Source: Paenibacillaceae bacterium (GTDB lineage Bacteria > Bacillota > Bacilli > Paenibacillales > NBRC-103111). From it: 8,434 nucleotides of DNA. Shown here in pieces: positions 1-6,700 of the stretch; within the stretch, counting starts at the first letter, position 1, and every line of letters starts with the position of its first letter. The position numbers and the translations under genes were made by a program. Below the pieces are notes generated by a model. The model did no database searches. It was not told where the DNA came from and saw only the letters and a program-made list of their open reading frames with translations. The stretch is taken from assembly GCA_020697475.1 (NCBI GenBank), contig JAJFMO010000122.1, positions 1-8,434 on the forward strand, read 5' to 3'.

Positions 1-1
1 G

Positions 2-826
2 ATAACCAGCGGGGAAATGGATATTTTGCAAGCGATCGAATGGGTCGCGAAAATCGGCGGAGAGCATGTGGAGATCGTTCCGCGAGGGTTCGATTTGATC
101 GAAACTCCTGAGTTGGCTGACCGGATTCGAGAGAAGGCGGCGGAATGCGGATTGTTCATTTCCAACTATCCAATCGGCGCCAACTTCATTAAGCCGGATG
201 AGGAGTCTTATCGCGACGAAATTGAGAAAGTGAAGCAGCATGTCGACATCGCCCGCCGGCTCGGATCGAAGCATATGCGCCACGACGTGGCTAACCGCCC
301 GATTCCCGAGACGACGATCGGCCAGTTCGAGCAAGATTTGCCGAAGCTCGTGCAAGCTTGCCAAGAAATCGCCGATTACGCCGCGCAATACGGCATAACG
401 ACGAGCGTGGAGAATCACGGGCATTTCCTGCAAAAAAGCGACCGGGTACAGCGGCTTGTTACGCAAGTGAATCGCCCGAATTTCCGTACTCTGCTCGACA
501 TCGGCAACTTCTTGGTGGTAGACGAAAATCCGGTGGCCGCCGTCAAGAACAACTTGCCATATGCCTCGATGGTGCATCTGAAAGATTTCTTCTACCGCGC
601 GCCTCATCGCAAGCCCGGCGAAATGTGGCGGACGACGCCGAACGGCTTCTTCTGGCGCGGCGCGATCGTCGGCCACGGCGACATCGACATGTACGAAGTG
701 ATCCGCGCGATCAAGACGAGCGGCTACGACGGCAACATCTCGATCGAGTTCGAAGGGGCGGAGGAGTGCAAGCTCGGCACCCGCATCGGTTTCGAGAATG
801 CCCGCAGAATTTGGAACGAAGTTTAA
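2..826 (+). CDS. Sugar phosphate isomerase/epimerase-like TIM-barrel protein (5' partial)
   Basis: The frame is open to the left edge and the residues before the first in-window Met (ITSGE, then MDILQAIEWV at 17) read like continuous coding sequence. No ribosome binding site precedes 17, so I treat the gene as truncated by the window; roughly the first strand of the barrel is missing. The protein resembles the xylose-isomerase-like TIM-barrel (AP endonuclease family 2) superfamily of sugar isomerases and epimerases. Counting the Met at 17 as 1, likely metal and catalytic residues are Glu132 in SVENHGH, Asp161 in LLDIGNF, His187 in MVHLKDF and Glu244 in SIEFEG, the usual order for this fold. 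The family interconverts ketoses or keto-acids using a divalent metal in the cytoplasm; the substrate is not predictable here. The dehydrogenase gene downstream suggests a sugar or hydroxyacid catabolic operon. A hydroxypyruvate isomerase-type role is possible but not shown. Confidence 0.85.
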   Translation: MTSGEMDILQAIEWVAKIGGEHVEIVPRGFDLIETPELADRIREKAAECGLFISNYPIGANFIKPDEESYRDEIEKVKQHVDIARRLGSKHMRHDVANRPIPETTIGQFEQDLPKLVQACQEIADYAAQYGITTSVENHGHFLQKSDRVQRLVTQVNRPNFRTLLDIGNFLVVDENPVAAVKNNLPYASMVHLKDFFYRAPHRKPGEMWRTTPNGFFWRGAIVGHGDIDMYEVIRAIKTSGYDGNISIEFEGAEECKLGTRIGFENARRIWNEV

Positions 827-954
827 ACTGGGATAAAATGATGAATAACGGCCGCATCAGGGTAGTCATTCTTCCGATCGCTGTTGTTCCCAAATTTCTT
901 CAGAACGATTACACACCCTCCGCCGGCGGTTCACCGGATATTTTCCAAATTTAC

Positions 955-960
955 GGGAGG
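955..960 (+). promoter_or_regulatory. Ribosome binding site of the dehydrogenase gene
   Basis: GGGAGG ends four bases before the ATG at 965. The match to the anti-Shine-Dalgarno sequence is strong although the spacing is on the short side. It decides the start against the longer in-frame TTG at 884. Confidence 0.75.
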
Positions 961-964
961 TAAT

Positions 965-1858
965 ATGGTAAATAATAACGATACGACCATCGGGTTTGTC
1001 GGCCTTGGAGTGATGGGGAAGAGCATGGCGTCAAACCTGCTCAAGGCGGGCTATCCGTTGAACGTCTACACCCGAACGAAGACGAAAGCGGACGAGCTTA
1101 TTCAAGCCGGCGCGGTGTGGCGGAACAGCGTCGCTGAGCTCGCGGCCCAGTCCGACGTCATCGTGACGATCGTCGGCTTCCCGTCGGACGTCGAGGAAGT
1201 GTACCTCGGCAGCGGCGGCATCGTGGCCCATGCGAAGAGCGGCGCCTTTCTTGTAGACATGACCACATCGACTCCGTCGCTGGCGAAGCGTATCCATGAC
1301 GAAGCCGCAAAGCGAGGGCTGAACGCACTGGACGCCCCGGTGTCCGGCGGCGATATTGGCGCGCGCGAGGCGCGGCTGACGATCATGGTCGGCGGCGACG
1401 AAGCGGCGTTCACGGCGGTGCAGCCGATTCTGGCAACGATGGGCGCGAACATCGTGCGCCAAGGAGACGCCGGCGCCGGCCAGCACACGAAGATGTGCAA
1501 CCAGATCGCCATCGCCTCCAATATGATGGGCGTGTGCGAAGCGCTCGCCTACGCGAAAGCTGCCGGGCTCGACCCGCAGACCGTCTTGAAGAGCATCTCG
1601 GCCGGAGCGGCGGGGAGCTGGTCGCTCAGCAACTTGGCCCCGCGAATCATCCAAGGCGACTTTGCTCCCGGGTTTTACATCAAACATTTTATCAAAGACA
1701 TGAATATTGCCTTGCAATCGGCGGAAGAGATGGGACTCCTGGTTCCCGGTCTTACCCAAGCGAAGGCTCTCTACGATCAACTGTCGTCTCAGGGCGAAGA
1801 AAACTTCGGCACCCAGGCGCTCTATCATTGGTACGAACAACAACGGAAGGAAGCGTAA
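965..1858 (+). CDS. 3-hydroxyisobutyrate dehydrogenase / tartronate semialdehyde reductase family protein
   Basis: A complete 297-residue member of the beta-hydroxyacid dehydrogenase family, NAD(P)-dependent cytoplasmic enzymes that oxidise or form 3-hydroxyacids such as 3-hydroxyisobutyrate, tartronate semialdehyde/glycerate or related compounds. The N-terminal Rossmann fold has the dinucleotide motif GFVGLGVMG (Gly13, Gly15, Gly18). The substrate loop DAPVSGG lies at 123-129. The catalytic lysine is Lys176 in GAGQHTKMCNQ, with Asn179 after it. The C-terminal half is the usual all-helical domain (MNIALQSAEEMGLLVPG). Length is normal for the family. The ATG at 965 was chosen because GGGAGG ends four bases before it and the protein then starts just ahead of the Rossmann strand; the upstream in-frame TTG at 884 would add 27 unlike residues. 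The next gene starts 6 bases after the stop. Exact substrate and cofactor preference are not readable; GarR/GlxR-like and MmsB-like roles both remain open. Confidence 0.93.
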   Translation: MVNNNDTTIGFVGLGVMGKSMASNLLKAGYPLNVYTRTKTKADELIQAGAVWRNSVAELAAQSDVIVTIVGFPSDVEEVYLGSGGIVAHAKSGAFLVDMTTSTPSLAKRIHDEAAKRGLNALDAPVSGGDIGAREARLTIMVGGDEAAFTAVQPILATMGANIVRQGDAGAGQHTKMCNQIAIASNMMGVCEALAYAKAAGLDPQTVLKSISAGAAGSWSLSNLAPRIIQGDFAPGFYIKHFIKDMNIALQSAEEMGLLVPGLTQAKALYDQLSSQGEENFGTQALYHWYEQQRKEA

Positions 1859-1864
1859 TTAACA

Positions 1865-2623
1865 ATGTCCAACTATGAAAAAGTACTCACTGTCGCTCAC
1901 AGGGGCGCTTCCGGAGATGCTCCGGAAAATACGATGGCGGCTTTCAAGCTGGCCGTCGAGCTGGGAGCGGATGCGGTCGAGCTTGACGTTCATTTGTCCG
2001 CTGACCATGAACTGTTTTGCTGTCACGATTTCACTGTCGACCGTACGTCGAACGGCAGCGGCGAGCTATTCAAGCTAAGCTCTGCTGAACTAAAACGTCT
2101 CGACGCAGGGGCGAAATTCGCCGAGAAGCATGGCGGCAAGTATGCCGGGGAGCCGTTCCCTCTGTTATCGGAAGTATTCGAGGAACTGCCCAGCAACAAG
2201 CTGATCTACCTCGAAGTGAAGATGGCCCAGGAATACGAAGGGATTATGCAAAAGAAATTGATGGACATGCTGCGCCAATACGATCGGGTCAACAACGTGC
2301 TGCTCATCTCGTTCCACCATCCTGTACTGAACGACCTGTTGATGCTGGAGCCGAGCATGAAGGTCGGTTTACTGTATAACACCCCGATGGTCAAAGGGTA
2401 CCGCTATGCGGAAAATTTCGTTCAAAGAGCAGCTTCGCTCAATCCTTCCTATAAGTGGCTAAGTGAAGAAGATTGCCGCGAGACACTGGCGCACGGGCTT
2501 CAAGTCAATCCTTGGACGATCGACAATCCGGTCGAAATGCGCAAGCTGATCGATATGGGAGTGACGAGCATTACAACGAACTACCCGGCGCGTATGGTGG
2601 AAGTCAAGCGTAACGGGAAGTAG
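1865..2623 (+). CDS. Glycerophosphodiester phosphodiesterase
   Basis: A complete 252-residue GDPD-family protein with a PLC-like TIM barrel, a normal length for the short cytoplasmic bacterial form. It hydrolyses glycerophosphodiesters to glycerol-3-phosphate and an alcohol in a metal-dependent reaction. The hallmark signature is complete: AHRGASGDAPENT with catalytic His12 and Arg13, ELDVHLS with metal ligands Glu39 and Asp41, CHDFTVDRTS with catalytic His54, and LEVK with Glu117 and Lys119. PLLSEVFEELP and VNPWTIDNP are further family blocks. There is no signal peptide. The start is set by AGGAAG inside the end of the dehydrogenase gene (about 1848-1853) and by homology beginning immediately after the Met. 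It lies 6 bases behind the dehydrogenase and is probably cotranscribed. Its role may be recycling phospholipid head groups or cleaving a related phosphodiester supplied by the same pathway; which of these is inference. It could be named GlpQ- or UgpQ-like. Confidence 0.94.
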   Translation: MSNYEKVLTVAHRGASGDAPENTMAAFKLAVELGADAVELDVHLSADHELFCCHDFTVDRTSNGSGELFKLSSAELKRLDAGAKFAEKHGGKYAGEPFPLLSEVFEELPSNKLIYLEVKMAQEYEGIMQKKLMDMLRQYDRVNNVLLISFHHPVLNDLLMLEPSMKVGLLYNTPMVKGYRYAENFVQRAASLNPSYKWLSEEDCRETLAHGLQVNPWTIDNPVEMRKLIDMGVTSITTNYPARMVEVKRNGK

Positions 2624-2677
2624 GACGTTTTTGGCAACCTGCGGGATGAGCAAGCCAAGGGAAGGAAGACTAACCGG

Positions 2678-3508
2678 TTAAGACTTGCGTCGGAAGTGCC
2701 TGGGAGTAATCCCTTCATGCCGTTTGAACAATTTGATGAAATAGCTCGTATGCTCATAACCAACCTGTCGCGCCACTTCGTTAATGTCCAGATCGGATTC
2801 GCGGATCAACAGCTCTTTGGCTTTGCGCAGCCGGATCTTGGTCAAATATTCGAACGGACGCAATCCCAGCGCGATCTGAAACAACGTGCACGTGTACTGC
2901 GGCGTCACCGATAATTCATGCGCCAATTGATCGAGCGTGAGCGGCGTGTTGTAGTAGGTCTCGATGTAACGGATCGCCGGGGACAATTGTTCGAAATATT
3001 GTTGACGCGAGCGCACGTCCGTCTCCGCTCCATATCGATAGAGATCGAGCAGAAGCTGATAAACGAGCGACGAGCATTTCAAGCTGTTCATCGGATCGGG
3101 GGACAATGCCGTATCGGAGATCTGGAATAGTTTCTGCAGAATCGGATCGGCGGAAGAGAACGAAAGCACCCGACTTCCGGTGAATTCAAGGGAATGAAGA
3201 ATTTCCCGCACGCAGGAGCCGTCGAATACGAGCCAGTGCAATTCCCATGGTTCAACGATCGGATAATATTCATGCGGCTCGTCGGGGTAAAGCAGCGCGC
3301 CTTGGCCTCTGCCGAACGGCTGGACTTTGCCGCCTTGTTTCAGTGCGCCTTGACCGTGTGTGCAAAACAGCCACTGATACATACGGAACCCTTGATCCCG
3401 CTTGACCGGAGTCTGATGGCGCCACTTGCCGATCCGATCGAGATAAACCGGCAGCTTGCGCTCAAATTCCGTAATCGCCATGAATATATTTCCCTTGCGT
3501 ATCTCCAT
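2678..3508 (-). CDS. AraC family transcriptional regulator with cupin-type sensor domain
   Basis: A 276-residue AraC/XylS regulator when started at the ATG at 3508. Residues about 50-85 (GQGAL, GRGQGALLYPDEPHEYYP, then ELHWLVFDG) are the AraC-type cupin ligand-binding region that senses small sugars or glycosides in many relatives. The C-terminal 100 residues hold two helix-turn-helix units: LTLDQLAHELSVTPQYTCTLF at about 190-210 and LDINEVARQVGYEHTSYFIKLFKRHEGITP at about 240-269, which has the classic second-helix consensus. Start choice is uncertain: ATG 3508 has AAAGGA ten bases upstream, ATG 3481 (267 aa) has AAGGGA nine bases upstream, and TTG 3532 has no site. It is divergent from three sulfatase genes across a short AT-rich region, so it is probably their regulator, usually an activator in this family, and may regulate itself. 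It faces the phosphodiesterase gene with 54 bases between the two stops. Confidence 0.92.
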   Translation of the reverse strand: MEIRKGNIFMAITEFERKLPVYLDRIGKWRHQTPVKRDQGFRMYQWLFCTHGQGALKQGGKVQPFGRGQGALLYPDEPHEYYPIVEPWELHWLVFDGSCVREILHSLEFTGSRVLSFSSADPILQKLFQISDTALSPDPMNSLKCSSLVYQLLLDLYRYGAETDVRSRQQYFEQLSPAIRYIETYYNTPLTLDQLAHELSVTPQYTCTLFQIALGLRPFEYLTKIRLRKAKELLIRESDLDINEVARQVGYEHTSYFIKLFKRHEGITPRHFRRKS

Positions 3509-3534
3509 CCTTGAACCATCCTTTCGCTTCAACT

Positions 3535-3550
3535 TATTAATATCGTTACA
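3535..3550. repeat. Putative operator repeat, copy 1
   Basis: TATTAATATCGTTACA. It matches copy 2 (3599-3613, TATTAATATTGTACA) apart from one C/T difference and one extra T. The copies are in the same orientation and start 64 bases apart, about six helical turns. This copy lies directly upstream of the regulator's start region. Regulator binding is inferred from position only. Confidence 0.45.
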
Positions 3551-3562
3551 TTTTCTGAAAAT
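3550..3562. promoter_or_regulatory. Inverted repeat upstream of the sulfatase -35
   Basis: ATTTTC-T-GAAAAT is a perfect 6-1-6 inverted repeat ending seven bases before the putative -35. That is a usual place for an activator or catabolite-control site. AT-rich sequence makes such palindromes fairly easy to find by chance. Confidence 0.35.
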
Positions 3563-3569
3563 AATTCTA

Positions 3570-3599
3570 TTGAACTAATGCAAAAGAAACTTTTATACT
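3570..3599 (+). promoter_or_regulatory. Sigma-A-like promoter for the sulfatase operon
   Basis: TTGAAC at 3570-3575 (-35) and TATACT at 3594-3599 (-10) are separated by 18 bases in an AT-rich stretch. Transcription would start near 3606, giving a leader of roughly 37 bases that contains the GGAGGA site. The -10 is a five-of-six match and the -35 keeps TTGA. An imperfect -35 is typical of an activator-dependent promoter. This is a motif reading only. Confidence 0.6.
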
Positions 3600-3621
3600 A
3601 TTAATATTGTACAATAATCAA
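3592..3621 (-). promoter_or_regulatory. Possible promoter for the AraC gene, overlapping the sulfatase promoter
   Basis: On the minus strand TTGATT (plus 3616-3621) and TATAAA (plus 3592-3597) are 18 bases apart. Its -10 overlaps the -10 of the divergent sulfatase promoter, so the two could not be occupied at the same time. The leader to the regulator start would be about 75-105 bases. The evidence is weaker than for the plus-strand promoter. Confidence 0.35.
3599..3613. repeat. Putative operator repeat, copy 2
   Basis: TATTAATATTGTACA. It shares the nine bases TATTAATAT, then YGT and ACA, with copy 1. It covers the predicted sulfatase transcription start and lies inside the spacer of the putative minus-strand promoter, so a bound protein would affect both directions. 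Confidence 0.45.
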
Positions 3622-3627
3622 CTGCCC

Positions 3628-3633
3628 GGAGGA
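3628..3633 (+). promoter_or_regulatory. Ribosome binding site of the first sulfatase
   Basis: GGAGGA lies nine bases before the ATG at 3643. It is strong and well spaced, and it rules out the in-frame TTG at 3607 as the start. Confidence 0.85.
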
Positions 3634-3642
3634 ATAGAATCC

Positions 3643-5157
3643 ATGAGCAAGCGACCGAACATTTTGCTGATTACGAGCGACCAACAACATTGGAACACGA
3701 TTGGCGCGTTCAATCCGGAAATTTCCACTCCGAACCTCGACCGCCTTGTGCGGGAAGGTACGACGTACACTCGCGCGTACTGCCCGAATCCTACCTGTAC
3801 GCCAACGCGCGCGTCCATCATTACAGGCAAATACCCGAGCCAGCACGGCGCCTGGGCACTGGGCACGAAGCTGTTCGAGGACGAGCATACGGTGGGGGAA
3901 GATTTTCAATCCGCCGGCTATCGTACCGCCTTGGTCGGCAAGGCGCATTTCCAGCCGCTAAGGACATCGGATAAGTACGTTTCTTTGGAATCGTACCCGA
4001 TCATGCAAGATTTGGATTTCTGGCGCAAATTCCGCGGCCCGTTTTATGGCTTCGATACCATCGAACTTGCGCGCAACCATACGAACGAAGCCCACGCCGG
4101 TCAGCACTATGCGATCTGGGCGGAGGAGCAAGGCTGCATGAATTGGCGCGATTATTACCTCCCGCCGACCGGTACGATGGAGGAGGGCATTTTGCACAAA
4201 TGGCCGATTCCTGAACAGTTTCATTACAATACCTGGATCGCCGACCGCTCGAACGCGTTATTGGAGCAATATAAGGATAACGGCGAAAGCTTCTTCCTCT
4301 GGTCGAGCTTCTTCGATCCGCATCCCGCCTACCTGGTGCCGGAGCCGTGGGACACGATGTACGATCCGGACAAGCTGACGCTGCCGCGCCTGACTCCGGG
4401 CGAGCATGAGAAGAATCCGCCGCATTTTCAACTGACGCAAGAGAAAAACCCGGATTTCACACCGTATGAGGAGAGCGGTCATTTTATCCAAGGCTTCGAA
4501 TCGCACGTCGAATACACTGAGCAGGAACAGCGCCGCAATATGGCTACGTACTATGGCATGATCAGTTGCATGGACAAATATATCGGTCAAATTCTTAACA
4601 AGCTCGACGTACTGGGATTGGCCGACGACACCGTCGTCGTCTTTACGACCGACCATGGCCATTTCTTCGGCCAGCACGGTCTGCACGCGAAAGGCCCATT
4701 CCATTTCGAAGACCAAATTAAGCTTCCGTTCATCGTCCGTTACCCGGGCCAGGTGCCGGCCGGCCGCGTCTCTGACGCGATGCAGTCGCTGGTCGACTTG
4801 GCGCCGACGTTCCTTTCGTTCACCGGCATTGACATCCCGCTCGATATGACGGGGATCGATCAAAGTCAAGTGTGGTTGGGGGAAAAAGGCGAAGCGCGCG
4901 ACCACATCCTGTGCGAAATGCGCCACGAGGCGACGACCGTGCATTTGAAGACGTATGTCGATCATCGGTACAAGATCACCGTCTATTATCGTCAAACGTA
5001 CGGCGAGCTGTTTGATCTTCAGGAGGATCCGGACGAAATCAACAATTTGTGGGACAATCCCGATTATGCGGTGCTGAAGAATGAATTGTTGTTCAAATAC
5101 ATCTGGGCGGATTTGGGCATCGAGCCGATGCGGATGCCTCGCGTGTGGTTGGCGTAA
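3643..5157 (+). CDS. Type I sulfatase, first of three (DQQ/DHG type)
   Basis: A 504-residue sulfatase of the alkaline phosphatase superfamily, hydrolysing sulfate esters with a formylglycine nucleophile and a divalent metal. The N-terminal metal motif is TSDQQHW (Asp13, Gln14). The modification site is CTPTR at 52-56, so Cys52 would become formylglycine. FLWSSFFDPHPAYLVPEPW lies in the central part. TTDHGHFFGQHGLHAKGPF gives Asp337, His338 and a likely sulfate-binding Lys350. The C-terminal block LFDLQEDPDEINNLW is typical. There is no signal peptide. The ATG at 3643 is set by GGAGGA nine bases upstream; the in-frame TTG at 3607 lies at the predicted transcription start and is rejected. It is the promoter-proximal gene, with 14 bases between its stop and the next start. 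DQ in place of DD resembles choline-sulfatase and phosphonate-monoester-hydrolase relatives, so a phosphonate or phosphodiester hydrolase cannot be fully excluded; sulfatase is the better call. Confidence 0.92.
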   Translation: MSKRPNILLITSDQQHWNTIGAFNPEISTPNLDRLVREGTTYTRAYCPNPTCTPTRASIITGKYPSQHGAWALGTKLFEDEHTVGEDFQSAGYRTALVGKAHFQPLRTSDKYVSLESYPIMQDLDFWRKFRGPFYGFDTIELARNHTNEAHAGQHYAIWAEEQGCMNWRDYYLPPTGTMEEGILHKWPIPEQFHYNTWIADRSNALLEQYKDNGESFFLWSSFFDPHPAYLVPEPWDTMYDPDKLTLPRLTPGEHEKNPPHFQLTQEKNPDFTPYEESGHFIQGFESHVEYTEQEQRRNMATYYGMISCMDKYIGQILNKLDVLGLADDTVVVFTTDHGHFFGQHGLHAKGPFHFEDQIKLPFIVRYPGQVPAGRVSDAMQSLVDLAPTFLSFTGIDIPLDMTGIDQSQVWLGEKGEARDHILCEMRHEATTVHLKTYVDHRYKITVYYRQTYGELFDLQEDPDEINNLWDNPDYAVLKNELLFKYIWADLGIEPMRMPRVWLA

Positions 5158-5162
5158 GGGGG
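5156..5162 (+). promoter_or_regulatory. Ribosome binding site of the second sulfatase, overlapping the previous stop
   Basis: AAGGGGG uses the last two bases of the first sulfatase's TAA stop and sits nine bases before the ATG at 5172. The overlap suggests that ribosomes ending on the first gene may help start the second. Confidence 0.7.
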
Positions 5163-5171
5163 ATGGTGATA

Positions 5172-6677
5172 ATGGCACAAAGTGAGGCACAATCTGTGGC
5201 ACGACCCACGGCACGACCCAATATCGTGTTCATCCTGATCGACGACATGGGATGGCGGGATATCGGCTGCTACGGCAGCCCTTTCTACGAGACGCTGCAT
5301 TTGGACAAGCTGGCTGCGAGTGGTGTGCGCTTTAGTGACGCCTACGCGACATGCCCGGTCTGCTCACCGACGCGGGCGAGCGTCATGAGCGGCAAGTACC
5401 CAGCGACGGTCGGCGTCACGAACTTCATCGGGCCGCGGGAGAAGAAGCCGGACAACGAGCTGGTCGACCTCTCGGGCAAGAAACTGATCGACGCGCCATT
5501 CACCGGAGACGCCCGCGGCAAGCTGTTGGACGCGCCGTACACGCGCTATTTGCCGCTGTCGGAAGTCAGCTTAGCGTCTGCGCTTCGCGAAGGCGGGTAC
5601 CGTACGTGGCATGTCGGCAAGTGGCATCTGGGAGGGGAGGAATATTACCCCGAGCACCACGGCTTCGATGTCAATATCGGCGGCTGCAACTGGGGGATGC
5701 CGCGCAAAGGCTACTACAGTCCGTACGGCATCACTCCGCTCGCGGAAGGACCTGCGGGTGAATATTTGACCGACCGGATTACCGATGAGGCGATTCGCCT
5801 CATCCAGGAAGGGAAGGACGACGAGCAGCCGTTCTTCTTGAATTTGTGGCATTATGCGGTGCATACGCCGATTCAGCCTCCGCCTGGGACGCTGGTGGAG
5901 AAGTATGAAGCCAAAGCCGCGGCGCTCGGTTTGGATGAGTCTGCGGCGCTGGTGGAAGGCGAACTGTTTCCGTGCGAGCACATGAAAAATTTGCGGGTGA
6001 CGCGGCGACAGTTCCAGTCCAATCCGCAGTACGCGGCGATGGTCGAGCATCTGGATGCCTGCATCGGGCGGCTGCTGGAGGCGCTTGAGGATAGCGGGAA
6101 GCTTGACAATACGTGGATTTTCTTCACATCCGACAATGGCGGGTTATCTACTTCGGAAGGATCGCCGACAAGCAACGCACCACTGCATGAAGGCAAAGGA
6201 TGGATGTACGAAGGCGGGGTACGCGAGCCGTTGGTCGTGTCCGGCCCGGGGCTGGCAAGCCCCGGCAGTTTGTGCGATGTGCCGGTAACGGCGACGGACT
6301 TCTACCCGACGTTCCTGGAGTTGGCCGGTTTGCCTCTGAGGCCTGGTCAGCATGTCGACGGTGTCAGTTTGGCCGGATTGCTGCGTGGCGGAGAGAAGCA
6401 ATTGGCGCGCGAAGCGATTTTTTGGCACTACCCGCATTACGGGAATCAGGGCGGGACGCCTGGCAGTTCGGTGCGCATGGGCGACTATAAGCTGATCGAG
6501 TTTTTTGAGGATGGGCGGCTGGAGCTGTACAATCTGCGGGAGGATCAAGGCGAGCACCATAATCTGGCGGCGGAAAAGCCTGAGCTCGCGCAACGTCTGC
6601 ATCGGAGGTTGGTCGAGTGGCGCGAATCGATAGAAGCGAAAATCCCTGAAGTAAACCCGGATTACGTGCCTTGGTAA
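5172..6677 (+). CDS. Type I sulfatase, second of three (arylsulfatase A-like, DD/DNG type)
   Basis: A 501-residue sulfatase. Family signatures run in order: PNIVFILIDDMGWRDIGCYGS with metal ligands Asp24 and Asp25, CSPTRASVMSGKYP with formylglycine site Cys64, HVGKWHLGG around 155-165, FFTSDNGG with Asp321 and Asn322, LHEGKGWMYEGGVREPLVVSGPG with Lys342, and the C-terminal LYNLREDQGEHHNLA. The pattern matches arylsulfatase A and N-acetylgalactosamine/galactose sulfate sulfatases more than its two neighbours do; the substrate is not determined. No signal peptide is present. The start at 5172 is supported by AAGGGGG at 5156-5162, nine bases upstream and overlapping the preceding stop codon. GTG 5145 and ATG 5163 lack a usable site. 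The first 16 residues are an oddity: a low-complexity AQSE-AQSV-ARPT-ARP leader made of 12-base repeats before the fold begins at PNIVF. The downstream sulfatase starts 23 bases after its stop. Confidence 0.93.
   Translation: MAQSEAQSVARPTARPNIVFILIDDMGWRDIGCYGSPFYETLHLDKLAASGVRFSDAYATCPVCSPTRASVMSGKYPATVGVTNFIGPREKKPDNELVDLSGKKLIDAPFTGDARGKLLDAPYTRYLPLSEVSLASALREGGYRTWHVGKWHLGGEEYYPEHHGFDVNIGGCNWGMPRKGYYSPYGITPLAEGPAGEYLTDRITDEAIRLIQEGKDDEQPFFLNLWHYAVHTPIQPPPGTLVEKYEAKAAALGLDESAALVEGELFPCEHMKNLRVTRRQFQSNPQYAAMVEHLDACIGRLLEALEDSGKLDNTWIFFTSDNGGLSTSEGSPTSNAPLHEGKGWMYEGGVREPLVVSGPGLASPGSLCDVPVTATDFYPTFLELAGLPLRPGQHVDGVSLAGLLRGGEKQLAREAIFWHYPHYGNQGGTPGSSVRMGDYKLIEFFEDGRLELYNLREDQGEHHNLAAEKPELAQRLHRRLVEWRESIEAKIPEVNPDYVPW
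5175..5219 (+). repeat. Degenerate 12-base tandem repeat at the 5' end of the second sulfatase
   Basis: Four units begin at 5175, 5187, 5199 and 5211, each starting GCAC: GCACAAAGTGAG, GCACAATCTGTG, GCACGACCCACG and the partial GCACGACCC. They encode AQSE, AQSV, ARPT and ARP in frame. The first two units resemble each other most, as do the last two, as expected from slippage duplication followed by drift. Confidence 0.65.
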
Positions 6678-6684
6678 GCGAATG

Positions 6685-6690
6685 GAGAGG
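6685..6690 (+). promoter_or_regulatory. Ribosome binding site of the third sulfatase
   Basis: GAGAGG lies ten bases before the ATG at 6701, within the 23-base gap after the second sulfatase. It fixes the start of the third gene. Confidence 0.75.
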
Positions 6691-6700
6691 AAATTTTGCA

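Noticed and set aside
920..929. Perfect palindrome CCGCCGGCGG before the dehydrogenase gene
   Set aside because: Short, GC-only palindromes are expected by chance in this GC-rich sequence, and no promoter was visible beside it.
884..964. TTG-initiated 27-residue extension of the dehydrogenase
   Set aside because: The extension has no family similarity and the ATG at 965 has a strong ribosome binding site.
1031..1843. 270-codon minus-strand frame opposite the dehydrogenase gene
   Set aside because: Arg-rich antisense shadow; the dehydrogenase signatures on the plus strand are complete.
2631..2658. Possible terminator hairpin between the phosphodiesterase and the regulator (TTGGC/GCCAA)
   Set aside because: Only five base pairs, an 18-base loop and no following T-tract; too weak to call.
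3607..3642. TTG-initiated extension of the first sulfatase
   Set aside because: It would begin at the predicted transcription start and read through the GGAGGA site that serves the ATG at 3643.
4258..5214. 318-codon open frame on the minus strand opposite the first sulfatase
   Set aside because: His- and Arg-rich translation without family motifs, covered by a well-supported sulfatase gene.
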